A model generated the notes under the pieces. It saw only the letters and a list, made by a program, of their open reading frames with translations. It made no database searches and had not been told where the DNA came from. 64,000 nt of DNA from Eimeria necatrix (taxonomy: Eukaryota > Apicomplexa > Conoidasida > Eucoccidiorida > Eimeriidae), in contig NW_013651818.1 in NCBI RefSeq assembly GCF_000499385.1, positions 7,501 through 71,500 on the forward strand. Direction: 5' to 3'. The position numbers were made by a program, and so were the translations under genes. Below, in pieces: positions 12,474 to 23,503 of the stretch; the stretch's first letter is position 1; each line of letters begins with the position of its first letter.

Positions 12474-13135
12474 GCCTGTCCTTCAAGCTCAGCGCAGCAA
12501 GCTCCAGTGTTTACTTCGCAGCAAAAGCAGCCACAGGGGCCCCCGCAGCCTCCAGTGGGGGCCCCACAGGGGGCCCCCTAGAGGGTATTTCGGGGGCCCC
12601 ACTAAAGGGTACAGCTGGAGGGGCCCTGGGGGGCCCCCCGGGGGCCCCCAAGAGGCCCCAGCCTGCTGCTGCTTTGGGGGCCCCTGGGGGGGCCCCCCTG
12701 GGAGCTGCTTTGGGGGCCCCCTTGAGTGCTGAGGGCCCTTTAGAAGCTCTTGATTTGTTTCGATCTCCAGTAGGCTGCGGGGGGCCCCCCGGCGCGGCGG
12801 AGGGCGAGGCCGAGACCCCTGCTGCTGCTGAGAGTTGGGGTTTGGGGCTTTGCACTTCTTCTAAAAGCTGCGGAAATGAAGCAGCTGCCTGCGCCAGCTC
12901 TGCGAGACTGCTGCTGCTGCGTGGCACCAGAAACGCGGGGCTGCTGCTGCCGCTGCTGCTGCTGCTGCTGTTAATGCTGCTGCTGCTGCTGTTGGTGCTG
13001 CTGCTGCTGCCTCGCTTTAAGGGAAATGAAGTCAAATACGTAGTGCTGCTGCACTCACAGCACTGCAGTAAAGGTGCTGTGAGGCAGATAGAAAGAGCAG
13101 CAGCAGCAGTAGAGCAACAGCAGCGGCTGCGAAAA

Positions 13136-13177
<42 letters not shown>

Positions 13178-13418
13178 GGATGGCAGCACTTGGGACGCAT
13201 GTGGAAGCAGCTCTGTGCGTGTTGCTTCTCCGCAAAGAGTGGCTCAATTATCTTCTGCTTTCTTCCAAGTGCGCATTTGCTGCTGCTGCTGCTGCTTGCT
13301 GCTGCTGTTGTGTCTGCTGCAGCTGCGACGCAGAAACGCTGCAGCTGCTGCTGAGAGACAGCGAGCTGATTTTTTACACCCGCGGAAACTACCACCCCAA
13401 GATTGCGCTGAAGCACCT

Positions 13419-13483
<65 letters not shown>

Positions 13484-13732
13484 TTGCGCTGTCTCACCGG
13501 CAGCAGCAGCAGCTGCCCGGCGCGCGCCCCGCGTGGGCTGCCTGTGCTGCGCTGCTGGCCACGCTGCAGCAGCAAAAAGATGTGGATCCTTTTTCAGTGT
13601 TTGGAGAAGCTCCTCCGCAGCTGCTGCTGCACGAGGTGTACGGACAGCAGCACTACAACGCTGTGGGGCCCCACACCCTCAGCACCCACCCAGTGGTGTC
13701 GAAGCTGATGAAGCAAAACATCATCCCCCCCC

Positions 13733-13777
<45 letters not shown>

Positions 13778-14048
13778 GCGGCGGGGCGCGCATCTCGGCT
13801 GCTGTGTGGGAGTCCGTGCTGCTGCCGGCGCTGCAGCAGCACTGGGCAGCAGAAGCTGCTGTGGAACTCGACTGGAGGGGAGACCCGCTGACTGCAGCAG
13901 ACTGCTGCTGGTACTTGCAAGCAATAGCAGCAGCAAGAGACATAAGTGATGAAGTGACGAACAAGCAGTGTTGCTTTTGCCCCACGCCGCCTCCCCACGC
14001 GGCCTGGGGGTGGACAGACACCCGGCGGATCTTGCGGCAGCGCGTCGA

Positions 14049-14090
<42 letters not shown>

Positions 14091-14232
14091 AGCAGCGGGG
14101 GGCGGGAGGCGCGCGCTGCTGTTTTGCCTCTCGCCTTCTCCTATTAAACAAGGAAAGAGACAAACAAACAAAAGGCCGAAGATTAAAGACAGCCACAGCA
14201 GCCAGAAGGCGAAGCCGCCGCCTGCTGCAGCA

Positions 14233-14274
<42 letters not shown>

Positions 14275-14518
14275 GTGTCTCCAGTCACGCCCGGGCTGCG
14301 GCAGAAGCGGCAGCGCATGGCCAGGGCAGCGGGAAGCGAGAGCAGCGAGGCAGCAGCAAAACACTCAAGAAGCAAATTGAGTAGAGGCGCTGCTGCTTTC
14401 TGCTGCCGCCAAGACAAAGCCCAGCAGCAGCAAGTGACTGCAGCAGCAGCAGCAGCAGCAGCGCCAGCCCTTGCTGCTGCTGGCAGGGGAGGTCCCGCGG
14501 CCGCAGCAGGCCCCGTAC

Positions 14519-14569
<51 letters not shown>

Positions 14570-14728
14570 GTGATGCCTCCTCTTTCAGGGGAGAGTGGAG
14601 CCGCGCGCTGTCTGCGGTGCAGTGCAAATTAGATGAATTGAAAACAAAAACAAAATCCAAAGAAAGAAAGAAAGCAGCAATAGGCGCGGCCCCACACCCA
14701 TGCAAGGCCCTTACTAGCATCGCATCGT

Positions 14729-14780
<52 letters not shown>

Positions 14781-15441
14781 CCTTAGGTACGCCTGCAGCA
14801 CCTCCACCACCACCAGCACCAACAGCATCGGCGGCAACAGCAGCAGCAGCATCAGCAGCAGCAACATCGCCAGCGGCAGCAGCAACGTCAGCAGCAGCGA
14901 AATTGGCAGCAGCAGCAGCAGCAGCAGCAGCCTAAGGTATGTCCCGTCAAACCTCTTTGAATCTGTGGGAGCTCTTGGCAGTAACGGGGGGCCCCCCAGC
15001 CTCACGCCCCCAGCCATGGGGCTGGGGGCCCCCGCGGGGGCCCCTGTGGGGTCTTTTCCGAAGGGGGCCCCCATCGGGGGCCCCTCCAAGGGGGCCCCCA
15101 AGCTGCTGAATAGGATATACTACAGCAGCAGCAGTTTGCCCCTCCTTGGCCGCCATGTCAAGTCCCCTACTGAAGCAGTACCCTCTTTTGGGGGCTGCCC
15201 TCCCACGGGGCCCCCGGGGGCCCCACAGGGGGCCCCCTTCAGTGGGCTCTCCCGAGGGGGCCCCCCCTGTAGTGATGGCGCCCCAGTGGCTTTTTATGGG
15301 GGGGCCCCCCAGGGGCCCCCGGGGCCCCAGGGGCCCCCGGGGCCCTCGAGACCCCTGGGGCCCCCGGGGCCCTTGGGGCCCCCGGGGGCCCCCTGGGAGC
15401 TGCGGGGGGTTTCGGGGGCCCCCCTGCGGACGGGCGGGTAG
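11185..15441 (+). CDS. Homopolymer-rich protein with a possible INCENP-like Aurora-binding box
   Basis: Model: exons 11185-11523, 11645-13073 and 13334-15441 (1,291 aa); junction phases agree (CACAAG|GTGAGA to CAG|TGC; AAAG|GTGCTG to GCAG|AA). The start is the ATG giving MSRASWLKDWLP, followed by a basic KKRK stretch. Most of the protein is poly-Gln, poly-Ala, poly-Ser or Gly-Ala-Pro repeats. One complex segment stands out: RPAWA, then about 16 residues, then DVDPFSVFGEAPP and LLLHEVY. Its spacing resembles the C-terminal IN-box of INCENP, the Aurora-kinase activator of the chromosomal passenger complex, and ISAAVW follows where INCENP has TSSAVW, though after an insert. The box is central rather than terminal, and the usual TSS phosphosites are not intact. 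The identity is therefore tentative; exon 2 to 3 is the weakest junction. Confidence 0.5.
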
Positions 15442-15582
15442 AGTAGAGAGCCAGTGGAAATATGAATTATGTTTTTGATGCTTCAGTTTTTCTGTTTTAT
15501 TTCTTTTCCGTTTTATTTCGTTTGGCAGCCTTTTCGAAGTCTATACTGCGCGAGGTAGAGAGAGGCAGGGGCAGGTAACAGC

Positions 15583-15628
<46 letters not shown>

Positions 15629-15827
15629 CAAGCAGCAGCAGCAGCTCAGTGCAAAGGAAAAGAAAAAGCAAACATCATGAATTGAATAATCAACTTAGGG
15701 GTCTGAGCGACGGCTCCGAAGAGTGCGCCAAAGTCCGACGCGAAAAATCGTTTAAAGAATTGGCAATGAAAACAAGAAAAACAGAAGAGAAAATACAAAC
15801 CCCTCTTTATCAATCTGCTGCTGCTTG

Positions 15828-15859
<32 letters not shown>

Positions 15860-16513
15860 GTGCTGCTGCTGCTGCTGCTAAACTCACCAAAAATCAAGCC
15901 TACAGAACCCCCCAACTGCAAACACAAAAACTAACCCGAGGGGCCCTCAGGGCTCCTTGGGGGCCCCCAAGTGCTTGGCGGGGGCGCAGACTCAGGGGCC
16001 CCGGGGGGCCCCCCAAAAAGTCATTTCTGGGGCTCCCCAATGCCATTTGGGGCCCCACGGGGGCCCCGACGGGGGCCCCTCAAAAGAGCCTCGGTGGGGG
16101 CCCTTAAAAGCCACTGGAAGGCCCTTCAGGGAGCCTTCGAAGGGGCCCCAAGGGGCCCACTACATGGTGCAAGGGGGGCCCTTTGTGCACTGCGGGGGCC
16201 CCCACAGGAGCTCTTATGCACCCTTCTAGGGCCCCTCTTCAGGGCCAACTCAGTGGTGGGCACTAGTACCCAAGGGGCCCCCTAATAAGGTCCTAATGGG
16301 GGCCCTAACATTCGCAGGGCCCCTTCACAGTCTTTCGGGGCTCATTGAATTAACTGGAGGCCCCTCTGGGGCCCCTCTTGGGGCCCCTCTTGGGGCCCCA
16401 TCAGGGCCCTCAACAGAAATTCACGGGGGCCCCCCAAGGGGGCCCCTTGGGGGCCCCAAGGAGGGACTGGGGGCAATCTCTAAGGGCTCATTAAGGAGCC
16501 CCTCCGCATGCAT
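15442..16513. repeat. Convergent 3' flanks with CAG run and GGGGCCCC block
   Basis: This lies between the 3' ends of two converging genes. It contains a (CAG) run at about 15580-15645, a CTG run at about 15818-15880, and a dense GGGGCCCC/GGGGGCCCCC field from about 15935 to 16500. Open frames are Gly-Ala-Pro-rich translations of the palindrome and are not convincing genes. Confidence 0.6.
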
Positions 16514-18822
16514 TTAAGTTTTGTGTCTTTTAATTTGGCGCCACAAATACTTGAAGGTCTCGTAAGAACCTGCAAAAGAAATGAAGCCGAAGACGCCGCT
16601 GCGGGCTTGTGAACTTTGGAAGCGAACAGAATAAAATGAAAGAATGGAATTTAATGTCAAAAACAAATAATAAATTCAAATAAATATGTACATATAACAC
16701 AGCATGTACGAATTATAACAAGTGGTGGCCGCCAAACAACAAGCAGGCAAGCAGCAAACAGCAGCAGCAGCAGCAGCAGATTGAAATAAATGCAAAACTT
16801 AACTTTTAAATGAACAAAAAAGATAAAAACTCACCCCAGCAAATAGCGGAAGACGGAACATTGAGACAAACGCGGCCGCTGACGCCCTGAACAGCCCACC
16901 GGAGCAGCAGCAAAAGGAAAGAAACCTGCAGCAGCAGCTGCAGCAGCTGCAGCAGCTGCTGCAGCAGCTGCAGCAGTGGCTGTTTTGCGTCCTTGAAAAC
17001 ATAATGAAAGTGCAAAACCATATAAATGGAATACTCTGGATGGCGCATCTGACGACAGAGGCAAAAGGACAGCTGCAATTCAAGAGAAGTCGAGTGGGGG
17101 AACAAGCAAAGGCAAAGGAAACAAAGAATAGAATTAAATATTTAGTAACTTGCTAATTATTTAAAATAATTAATTAGGGACTAGTCAGTTTTGTCGGCCT
17201 CCGTACGCGCCAAAAGCCCAGAATTCCCTCCTCAGACCAAATGGTGCGCATGGTCCCCAACAAGGACTGCAGCACAGTCAAGCCACAGCAGTAGCAGCAG
17301 CAGTTGCAGCAGCAGCAGCAGCACTCGCAGCAGCAGCAGTCGCAGCAGCAACAGTTTCAGCAGCAGCAGCAGCTGCTGCAACAGCAGCTGCAAAGGGAGC
17401 AGCATCCAACGGCCACGCAATGAACGGCGAGAAGGCAGCAGGCGAACAACAGCTCGAAAACTGGTAATAAGAACCAAAAACTGGTACTAAAAGCCAAAAA
17501 CAATTTTGAAATTGACAAAATAATGAAAATTAAAAACAATTAATAAACTTTCTTGACTCACTTGGTACTTGGGCGTGCACGGAGCGAAGGGGCAGCCACC
17601 AGGCCTTGTGACGCCCGATAAGCCAGACACCTGCTGAGAAGCGGAAACAGGAGATTCTTTGGCATGCATTCATTGTTATATCATAAAAATAAATACTATT
17701 TAATTAATTTGGTTGTTTGTTTTCAATTTACTCATTTATTTGGCATTTAAATGTGTAGTTTGAGCTGCTACTTTGAGCCTCACGTTCCTGACGGCGCAGT
17801 CTTGAGTCTGCAGTCTCGTCTTCACCACATCGAGGGGATTCGATATAAAACCAGCAACGCCACCGCTTATGCCTGCAGCAGCAGCAACAGCAGCAGCAGC
17901 AGCAGCAAGAGCTGCAGCAAGAGTCTGTGAAGTGGCTGTTTCAGATATTCGCCGTTTGAGAGGGCTAAAGAGTGCCCAATTGCTCTAAGTTGCATCTGTG
18001 TGGAAGAAGATTTCCTTCAAGACGCACCCGCACACAGGAAGTAAATGGGCAAGCTGAGCTCTTCAGGCCTGCTGCTGCTGCTGCCCGCTGCGCTGCTGCT
18101 TTCTGCTGCTGCTCCCCCCGGGGCGCTGCGGCGCTTCCAGTTGGCGGCTCTTTTCTTCAGCTGTTCGTTGGTGCAAATCAGCACAGCCCCAAACGGCAAA
18201 TTCAAAACGAAAGAAACCGGCAAAGACCGCACGAAGGCCAGGGGGCCCTCGACGCGCAAAGTGCTTTCGATGCACTGGCCCACTGACCTGAGTTCGACAC
18301 ACAAACGAACAAAAAACGAAGACAGAACATCAAAAACAATCCAAAATTCCAAAAATTAAGAACGAGACACAACAATTGACTGCGGAAAGCTAAAATATGA
18401 ACGTAAAAAACTTGAATTCAAAAAGCGGCAGCCAGAAAAACAGAAAGCGCAGGCTAAACAGCAAAAGGGAAAGGCTCAACACAAAATAGACACAAAAGAA
18501 TATCCGAAATGAAAAATGAAAAGAGGGAATTGAATGAATTGGCGAGTTGATCTAGGCAAGAGGCAAACACGAACTTGAAAAAGAAATGCAGAAGTAGCTG
18601 CTGAGGAGCAAGTCGCTACAAGCCCGACTAATAACAATTATTGTTAGTTTTTAATTATTAAGAAACAAATAAAAAGAAACAAAGAAAGTAAAACAAACTC
18701 AGACGCACTTAAAACAACCCAGCTGCATGCGCTGCTTGAGCACGTCCACAGGAGTCAAGATCAGGTCGTGGCTAAGGGTGGCGCCAACGCCGCAGAGCAG
18801 CAGCTGCAGCCCCGAGAGACCC

Positions 18823-18862
<40 letters not shown>

Positions 18863-19772
18863 CTGCTGCTCTATCTTGGTGCTGCAGCGCTTCTCGTTTG
18901 CCCAGGCACACGGGGCACAGGCAGAGCGGGGAGCCGCCGCCCGCAGGCGCGGCGCAGCAGCCAGCACCTGCTGCTGCTGCTGCTGCTGCTGCGCCTTCTT
19001 GCTGCTGCTGCCGCCGCAGCTGCTGCTTCTGATAGGCCTTCTCCTTCATTTTCCGCTTCGTGAGCTCGTAAGAAGTGAAGTAACAGGCGTGGGCCGGCAC
19101 ACACCCCAGCACCACAGCCCCAGCGCCTCTGTACAAACTCCTAAGCCCGCCCTCAGCATAAACTGATCTTAGGCAAGAAATGAGGCCCCAGGCCCCGCCC
19201 CCAGCGCGGGGGTTGGGGGCCCCCCCGTGGGGGCCCCTGCCCGGGAGGGTACTGCTTGGGGGGCCCCCAGCTGCAGCAGCAGCCCCGCTCAGGGGGGCCC
19301 CTGACGCTAGTCGCAGTCCTGCTGCTGCTGCTGCTGCAGCGCCCGGAACACTCGGGCCGCACCGCCACGCCCCGCTGAGCCCGCCCCTGGCTGCTGCTGC
19401 TGCTGCTGCTGCTGCTTGCTTCTGCTGCTGCAGCAGCAGCATGCCGGGGCTCCGCATATACCCCAGCGGAAGCCTTAGTGGCGACGCCTGAGTCACTGCT
19501 GGCACTGAGCAGGGGCCCCCGAAGAGGGCCCCCCCAGAGGCCCCCACAGGGGCCCCCGAGAGGGCCCCCAGGGGGGCCCCCCAGGGGCCCCTCGCTGCGC
19601 GCGCTGCTGCGCCGGCTGAATGCATTGTTGGGTATATAAACTTGTGCTGCGCGGCTGTTGAGATATTCGGCAGCGCAGCAGCAGAGTGGATCTGAGAGGA
19701 GTGCAGGAGAGAATGAGAAAGCGACAGCCGCGAGGGCGGCTGCGCTGCTGCTGCTGCTGCCTTTTGTATGGC

Positions 19773-19813
<41 letters not shown>

Positions 19814-20486
19814 AGCTGTCTGTACACCGCGGAGAGGCGAAGGGGGCCTGGCAGCTGGGGCTCGGGGGCGCCCGCCTGTGGTGGCAGTGGGGCGCCTCTG
19901 CTGCTGCTGCTGCTGCTGCTGCAGCAGGGGCGTCTGCTGCTGCTGCTGCTGCGCCTCTGTAGGCCTGCATGCGAGTCTTCACTGTGTCTATGGGGTACAT
20001 AGCCACGTGCTCCATCACCCCTGCGCAGCTGCCAGCAGAGGCGTGCAGCAGCAGCGGCCAGTCGCCCCGCCATTCTTCCCACTCGAGGCTTTCGTACGAA
20101 AAGGCTGCTGCTGCTGCTGCAGGGCAGCAGCAGCAGCAGCTCAACGCCGAGCGCCCGCAAGAGCAGGGGCCCTCGTAGGAGGGCGGGGCGCTGGGGGCCC
20201 CCGCAGATACGGGCCCTGGGGGGCCCCCCTGGGGGCCCCCGGGGCTCCCGGGGGGAACTAAAGCGCTCTGGGGCAGGGGCTCGGAAGCCTGGCGAGGGGC
20301 CCCCGGGACTGGGGAAGAGGGGCCCCCCGAACCCTTGTGGGAAAGCCCCAGCGGCTGGGGGGGCCCCGGGGCCTCCGGGGGGGGCCCTGCAGAGCTGGTG
20401 AGTGGAGGCGATGCAGAATTGAAGAGGGAAAAGAAAGAAAGGCCTGCGGGGTCTCGAGAGGGGCTGTGGAGGGCCGAGGGACTCAT
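16514..20486 (-). CDS. Mitoferrin-like mitochondrial carrier (iron importer family)
   Basis: Mitochondrial inner-membrane carrier; mitoferrins (yeast Mrs3/4) import iron for haem and Fe-S synthesis. Exon 1 (18710-20486, ATG start MSPSALHSPS) has carrier repeat 1 (HASAGSCAGVMEHVAMYPID, then TVKTRMQ) and the start of repeat 2 (GVGATLSHDLILTPVDVLKQ). Exon 2 begins at 18287; the junction AA|GTGCGT to CTCAG|G gives CFKSVGQCIEST, followed by LPFGAVLICTNEQ. Exon 3 (about 17984-17772) gives GISGGVAGFISNPLDVVKTR of repeat 3. Exon 4 is 17630-17562. The exon ending at 16835 gives QGVSGRVCLNVPSSAICWG, and the last exon (16569-16514) gives SYETFKYLWRQIKRHKT. All three PxD-x-x-K/R motifs are present. The length is inflated by poly-Ala/Ser and Gly-Pro inserts. 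Exon 2's 3' end and the exons at 16,890-17,460 are unresolved. Confidence 0.85.
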
Positions 20487-23400
20487 TTGATGAAGTAGAA
20501 GTGGAATACCAATGAATTAGAGTTTATATATAAACCCAAATGCGGAAATGTGGGAGATGGCACAGATGGCTCTGTGTTAGCCTTGCTAGTTGAGCACACT
20601 GACTAAGCGCGAAGGCCTGAATAGGGCTGTTGGGTTCATCTCGGAAAAAAGAGAATAAATGAGGAGAAAACGAAAGGGGCGCAAAGAATGAGACGCAAAG
20701 ACAGCCGCAGAAGCAGCAACAACAGGAAAGAGGAACAAATACGAACAACAACCGCGGCCCGAAGTGCGCTAGCCAGGCTGGCTCTGTCTGCGTTTACGTA
20801 AAGAAACTAAAAAGTAATTTCTATCCATTACTCTTTACTAGTCGCTATGGCGGCAAACGCGGGAAGAGCAGCAGCTCAAACGCCCACGGTGAGAAACCTG
20901 AATGTGTACATAATTATCGACTGAGACCCTCATACCCGGCACAGGCCCAACCCAACTTCTCAGGTGTACGTACACCTCGGCAAAAAACCAAAATTCCACT
21001 CACAATTCACACCCTCGCAAAAACAAATTTCAGCAGCAGCAACCACGTTCAGCAGCGCCAGCCCCAGACCACGCGCACTGAATGCAGGGTCAGGATCGGC
21101 GTACGGGTGTTCTTTTGACGAAAAATCGACTCATCTAATCGTTTACATGCATGAAATATGGCGAAGTTTTTGTATTCATGAAAGAATCACTGAAGATCGA
21201 ATTACTCACTTTGGTTGCAAGCATCCCTTCCGCGCCAGCTGCGGCGCCCCACACTCCGAGTTTTGTTGCAACACTTTTTGCCAGAGAGTTAATTCATTTT
21301 AATTAAGTAAAAGGTGGGAAATAAAAACGTCAGTCATTAGGAAACAACGAAGGAGCCAAAAGGGGTTGGCTGCGCAGGGGTGGAGGCGCACCCCTACACG
21401 GCGACTTCAGGTGTTATATCGGCACTCAAAAAACTACGAATTTTTCGCTTTTTAGCACTCAAAAGAAGAATTAGACCAGCTTAACCATTTATATAGGGGA
21501 GAATGAGTAGATAATTCGATTTGCTATCATTCAAGTGTATTTATTGCATTGCTCTCGAGGTCCCTGTGGTGTTAACTTGTTCTGCAACCCTCACTGGGGC
21601 CAGCAAGCCGAAAATCCAAAACTCTGAGCAGCAGAGCAATGGTTAAAGCAGGCATCAAATAAAATTCTAATTTTTTGTTCAAAATATAGCAGCAGGGAGT
21701 TAAAATGGACTCTCTGGCCCTCACTGGACCGGCAAGGGAACCTGTGCGTCATTGCACTATTCAAGAAGACCACCACCACCTCCTTAGACCAAACGACCCC
21801 TAAACGCAAGTCATTCTTAACCCTAACAATTCATAGCACTAAATCTTGTTGTACCCTTCGATTAAAGCCTGGGTGTGCAAGGAACCGCCATAAAGGGTGC
21901 TGGGGCTCCCGGTAGACAGCATCAGGGTTGAAGGTTTTGAGTTTTCTTCCGTAAAGTTTCAGGGTTATGAGGTTAATGAACCTTCAAGCTGCTTCATCAG
22001 GGCTAAACTGCCAAAACACCCGTTGTGGGCGGGGGCTATTAAACATGTGTAGTGACTGTTCCGGTGCAGCACGGGTTTGCAGCCAACTGAGCCAAGCAAA
22101 TGAAACAGAAAAAACTCTAATGTTGCGAGTTTGCTGCCATGGACAGGGTTGGGGCAACAGCAGCCAACGTAAGTGAAGAAAAGAAACCCCAGACCCCTAG
22201 CAGGAGCTCCAAAATGAGCTGAAATAGAACTAGTTTCCGCCACTAACAGCCCCTCCCGAAGCGCATGGGGAAGCCAGAAGAACAGCAGAAAGAGTCTGCT
22301 CTCTTTATTTAATATAATAGCTGCAAGAAGCGAATGTAGGAAGTACTTTGTGGGATCAGCTGTGTGGTATGCTGAGGGCGGTGGGCAACGCTGCTGAAAT
22401 CTATTTGTTGCCTTTTCCCTTTAAAATTAAAAACATAATATCCTAGATAGCGAGTCCTTATTTGAATGCATTGTTGCATAGGAAGGGCTCATGGTCCTTT
22501 AGAGTAGCGCCGTTCAGCGCCGCGTGGCTTTCGGCTGAGCACCGGGGTGTTTTCATTTGAGTTTTCACAACTTATAGTATTTATAAATGGCAAAAGTGAA
22601 CAATTTTAAAATAAGGGCAGAAAATATGTACAGTGGAAGATGCATTTTCGAGCCCTAAGCTCGGAAACCTCGTTCGTACTTCACGTTTCTCTCTGTTTCA
22701 TTCCCGTTGCGTTTTCTTGCCACTGCTGTTCCGTCCAACAGATAATGGTTATAAACATCGAAAAATGAACAAGGAGAAGAGCGAAAAAAAAACGAAAAGA
22801 AGTCAAACGGACGCAGGCAGGCTCTACACAGCGCTTTTCGCTTGTGCGTTTCGTCTGAACTGGACTAAAGTCTAGCAAAGAACAAGTTAATACAAAAAAA
22901 TAGACGAATACTTGAGTGGTAAATAAACATTTAGCGTCTCTTCCAGTTGATGGTTCTGTTGTCTTGTCGCTGTGTCGCCTCTCCGTTGCCCTGTTGTGAA
23001 ACGCAGCCAAACAAAAGAAAATAAAATGAGACAAGGCTGATAATAAACGCCACTGCGATTCAGTAGTAACTGGAGCAATGAATGCAATCAAAGAAGCAAA
23101 CCGGCCTATACCAGTGATTCTTGATTCAATGAAATATTCAATTAGGCAAAGGTTGTTTCTGAGGAAGCACACCTTGAGCAAGCATACAGGGCAGCCAAGC
23201 TGCAAAATGTATATATTCTGCATCCAAGTGATAAGTGTTTGACTGCGGGACCCAACTGCATAATTACCAAGAACTAAAAGAATTAATTCGTTGGGGGCCT
23301 CAGTGTGTGGATGAATCGAAATAAACCACCAGTGTCAGTCAATCAAAAATGCTGAAATGACGCACCCAATTTCCTGTTTCTTTTTCGCCTTGATAGGCAG

Positions 23401-23503
23401 CGAAAAAATGCATTTGGCGAGTTGAATAAACATTTGGCCAGAAAATCAGCAAAACAAGTAACATATTGTGCGCTGCCACCATTCAAATAGCTCATAAAGC
23501 TAA
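20487..23503. other. 3 kb without a recognised gene
   Basis: Upstream of the mitoferrin ATG and downstream of the MRE11 stop. Composition is ordinary, without CAG runs. It holds a perfect 16-bp palindrome at 20962-20977 and isolated CCCTAA-like words near 21,800. Several open frames of 60-180 codons exist on both strands (for example 22,681-23,223 minus), but none shows a domain, homopolymer signature or convincing splice pattern. A 3' exon of MRE11 could lie here (see MRE11). Confidence 0.45.
20962..20977. promoter_or_regulatory. Perfect 16-bp palindrome AGGTGTACGTACACCT
   Basis: Fully self-complementary 16-mer about 480 bp upstream of the mitoferrin ATG. Related near-palindromes recur at 9952, 10825, 11134, 11161, 26329, 30403, 37220 and 57288. 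The recurrence is seen directly; a role as a protein-binding site is inference. Confidence 0.4.

Noticed and set aside
13653..15101. Long minus-strand frame opposite the 11185-15441 gene
   Set aside because: Low-complexity antisense of CAG/GCT runs; splice signals and the complex protein segments are on the plus strand.
16806..17105. Separate small gene on the minus strand
   Set aside because: The segment AVQGVSGRVCLNVPSSAICW is the third-repeat end of the mitoferrin-like carrier and splices to SYETFKYLW.
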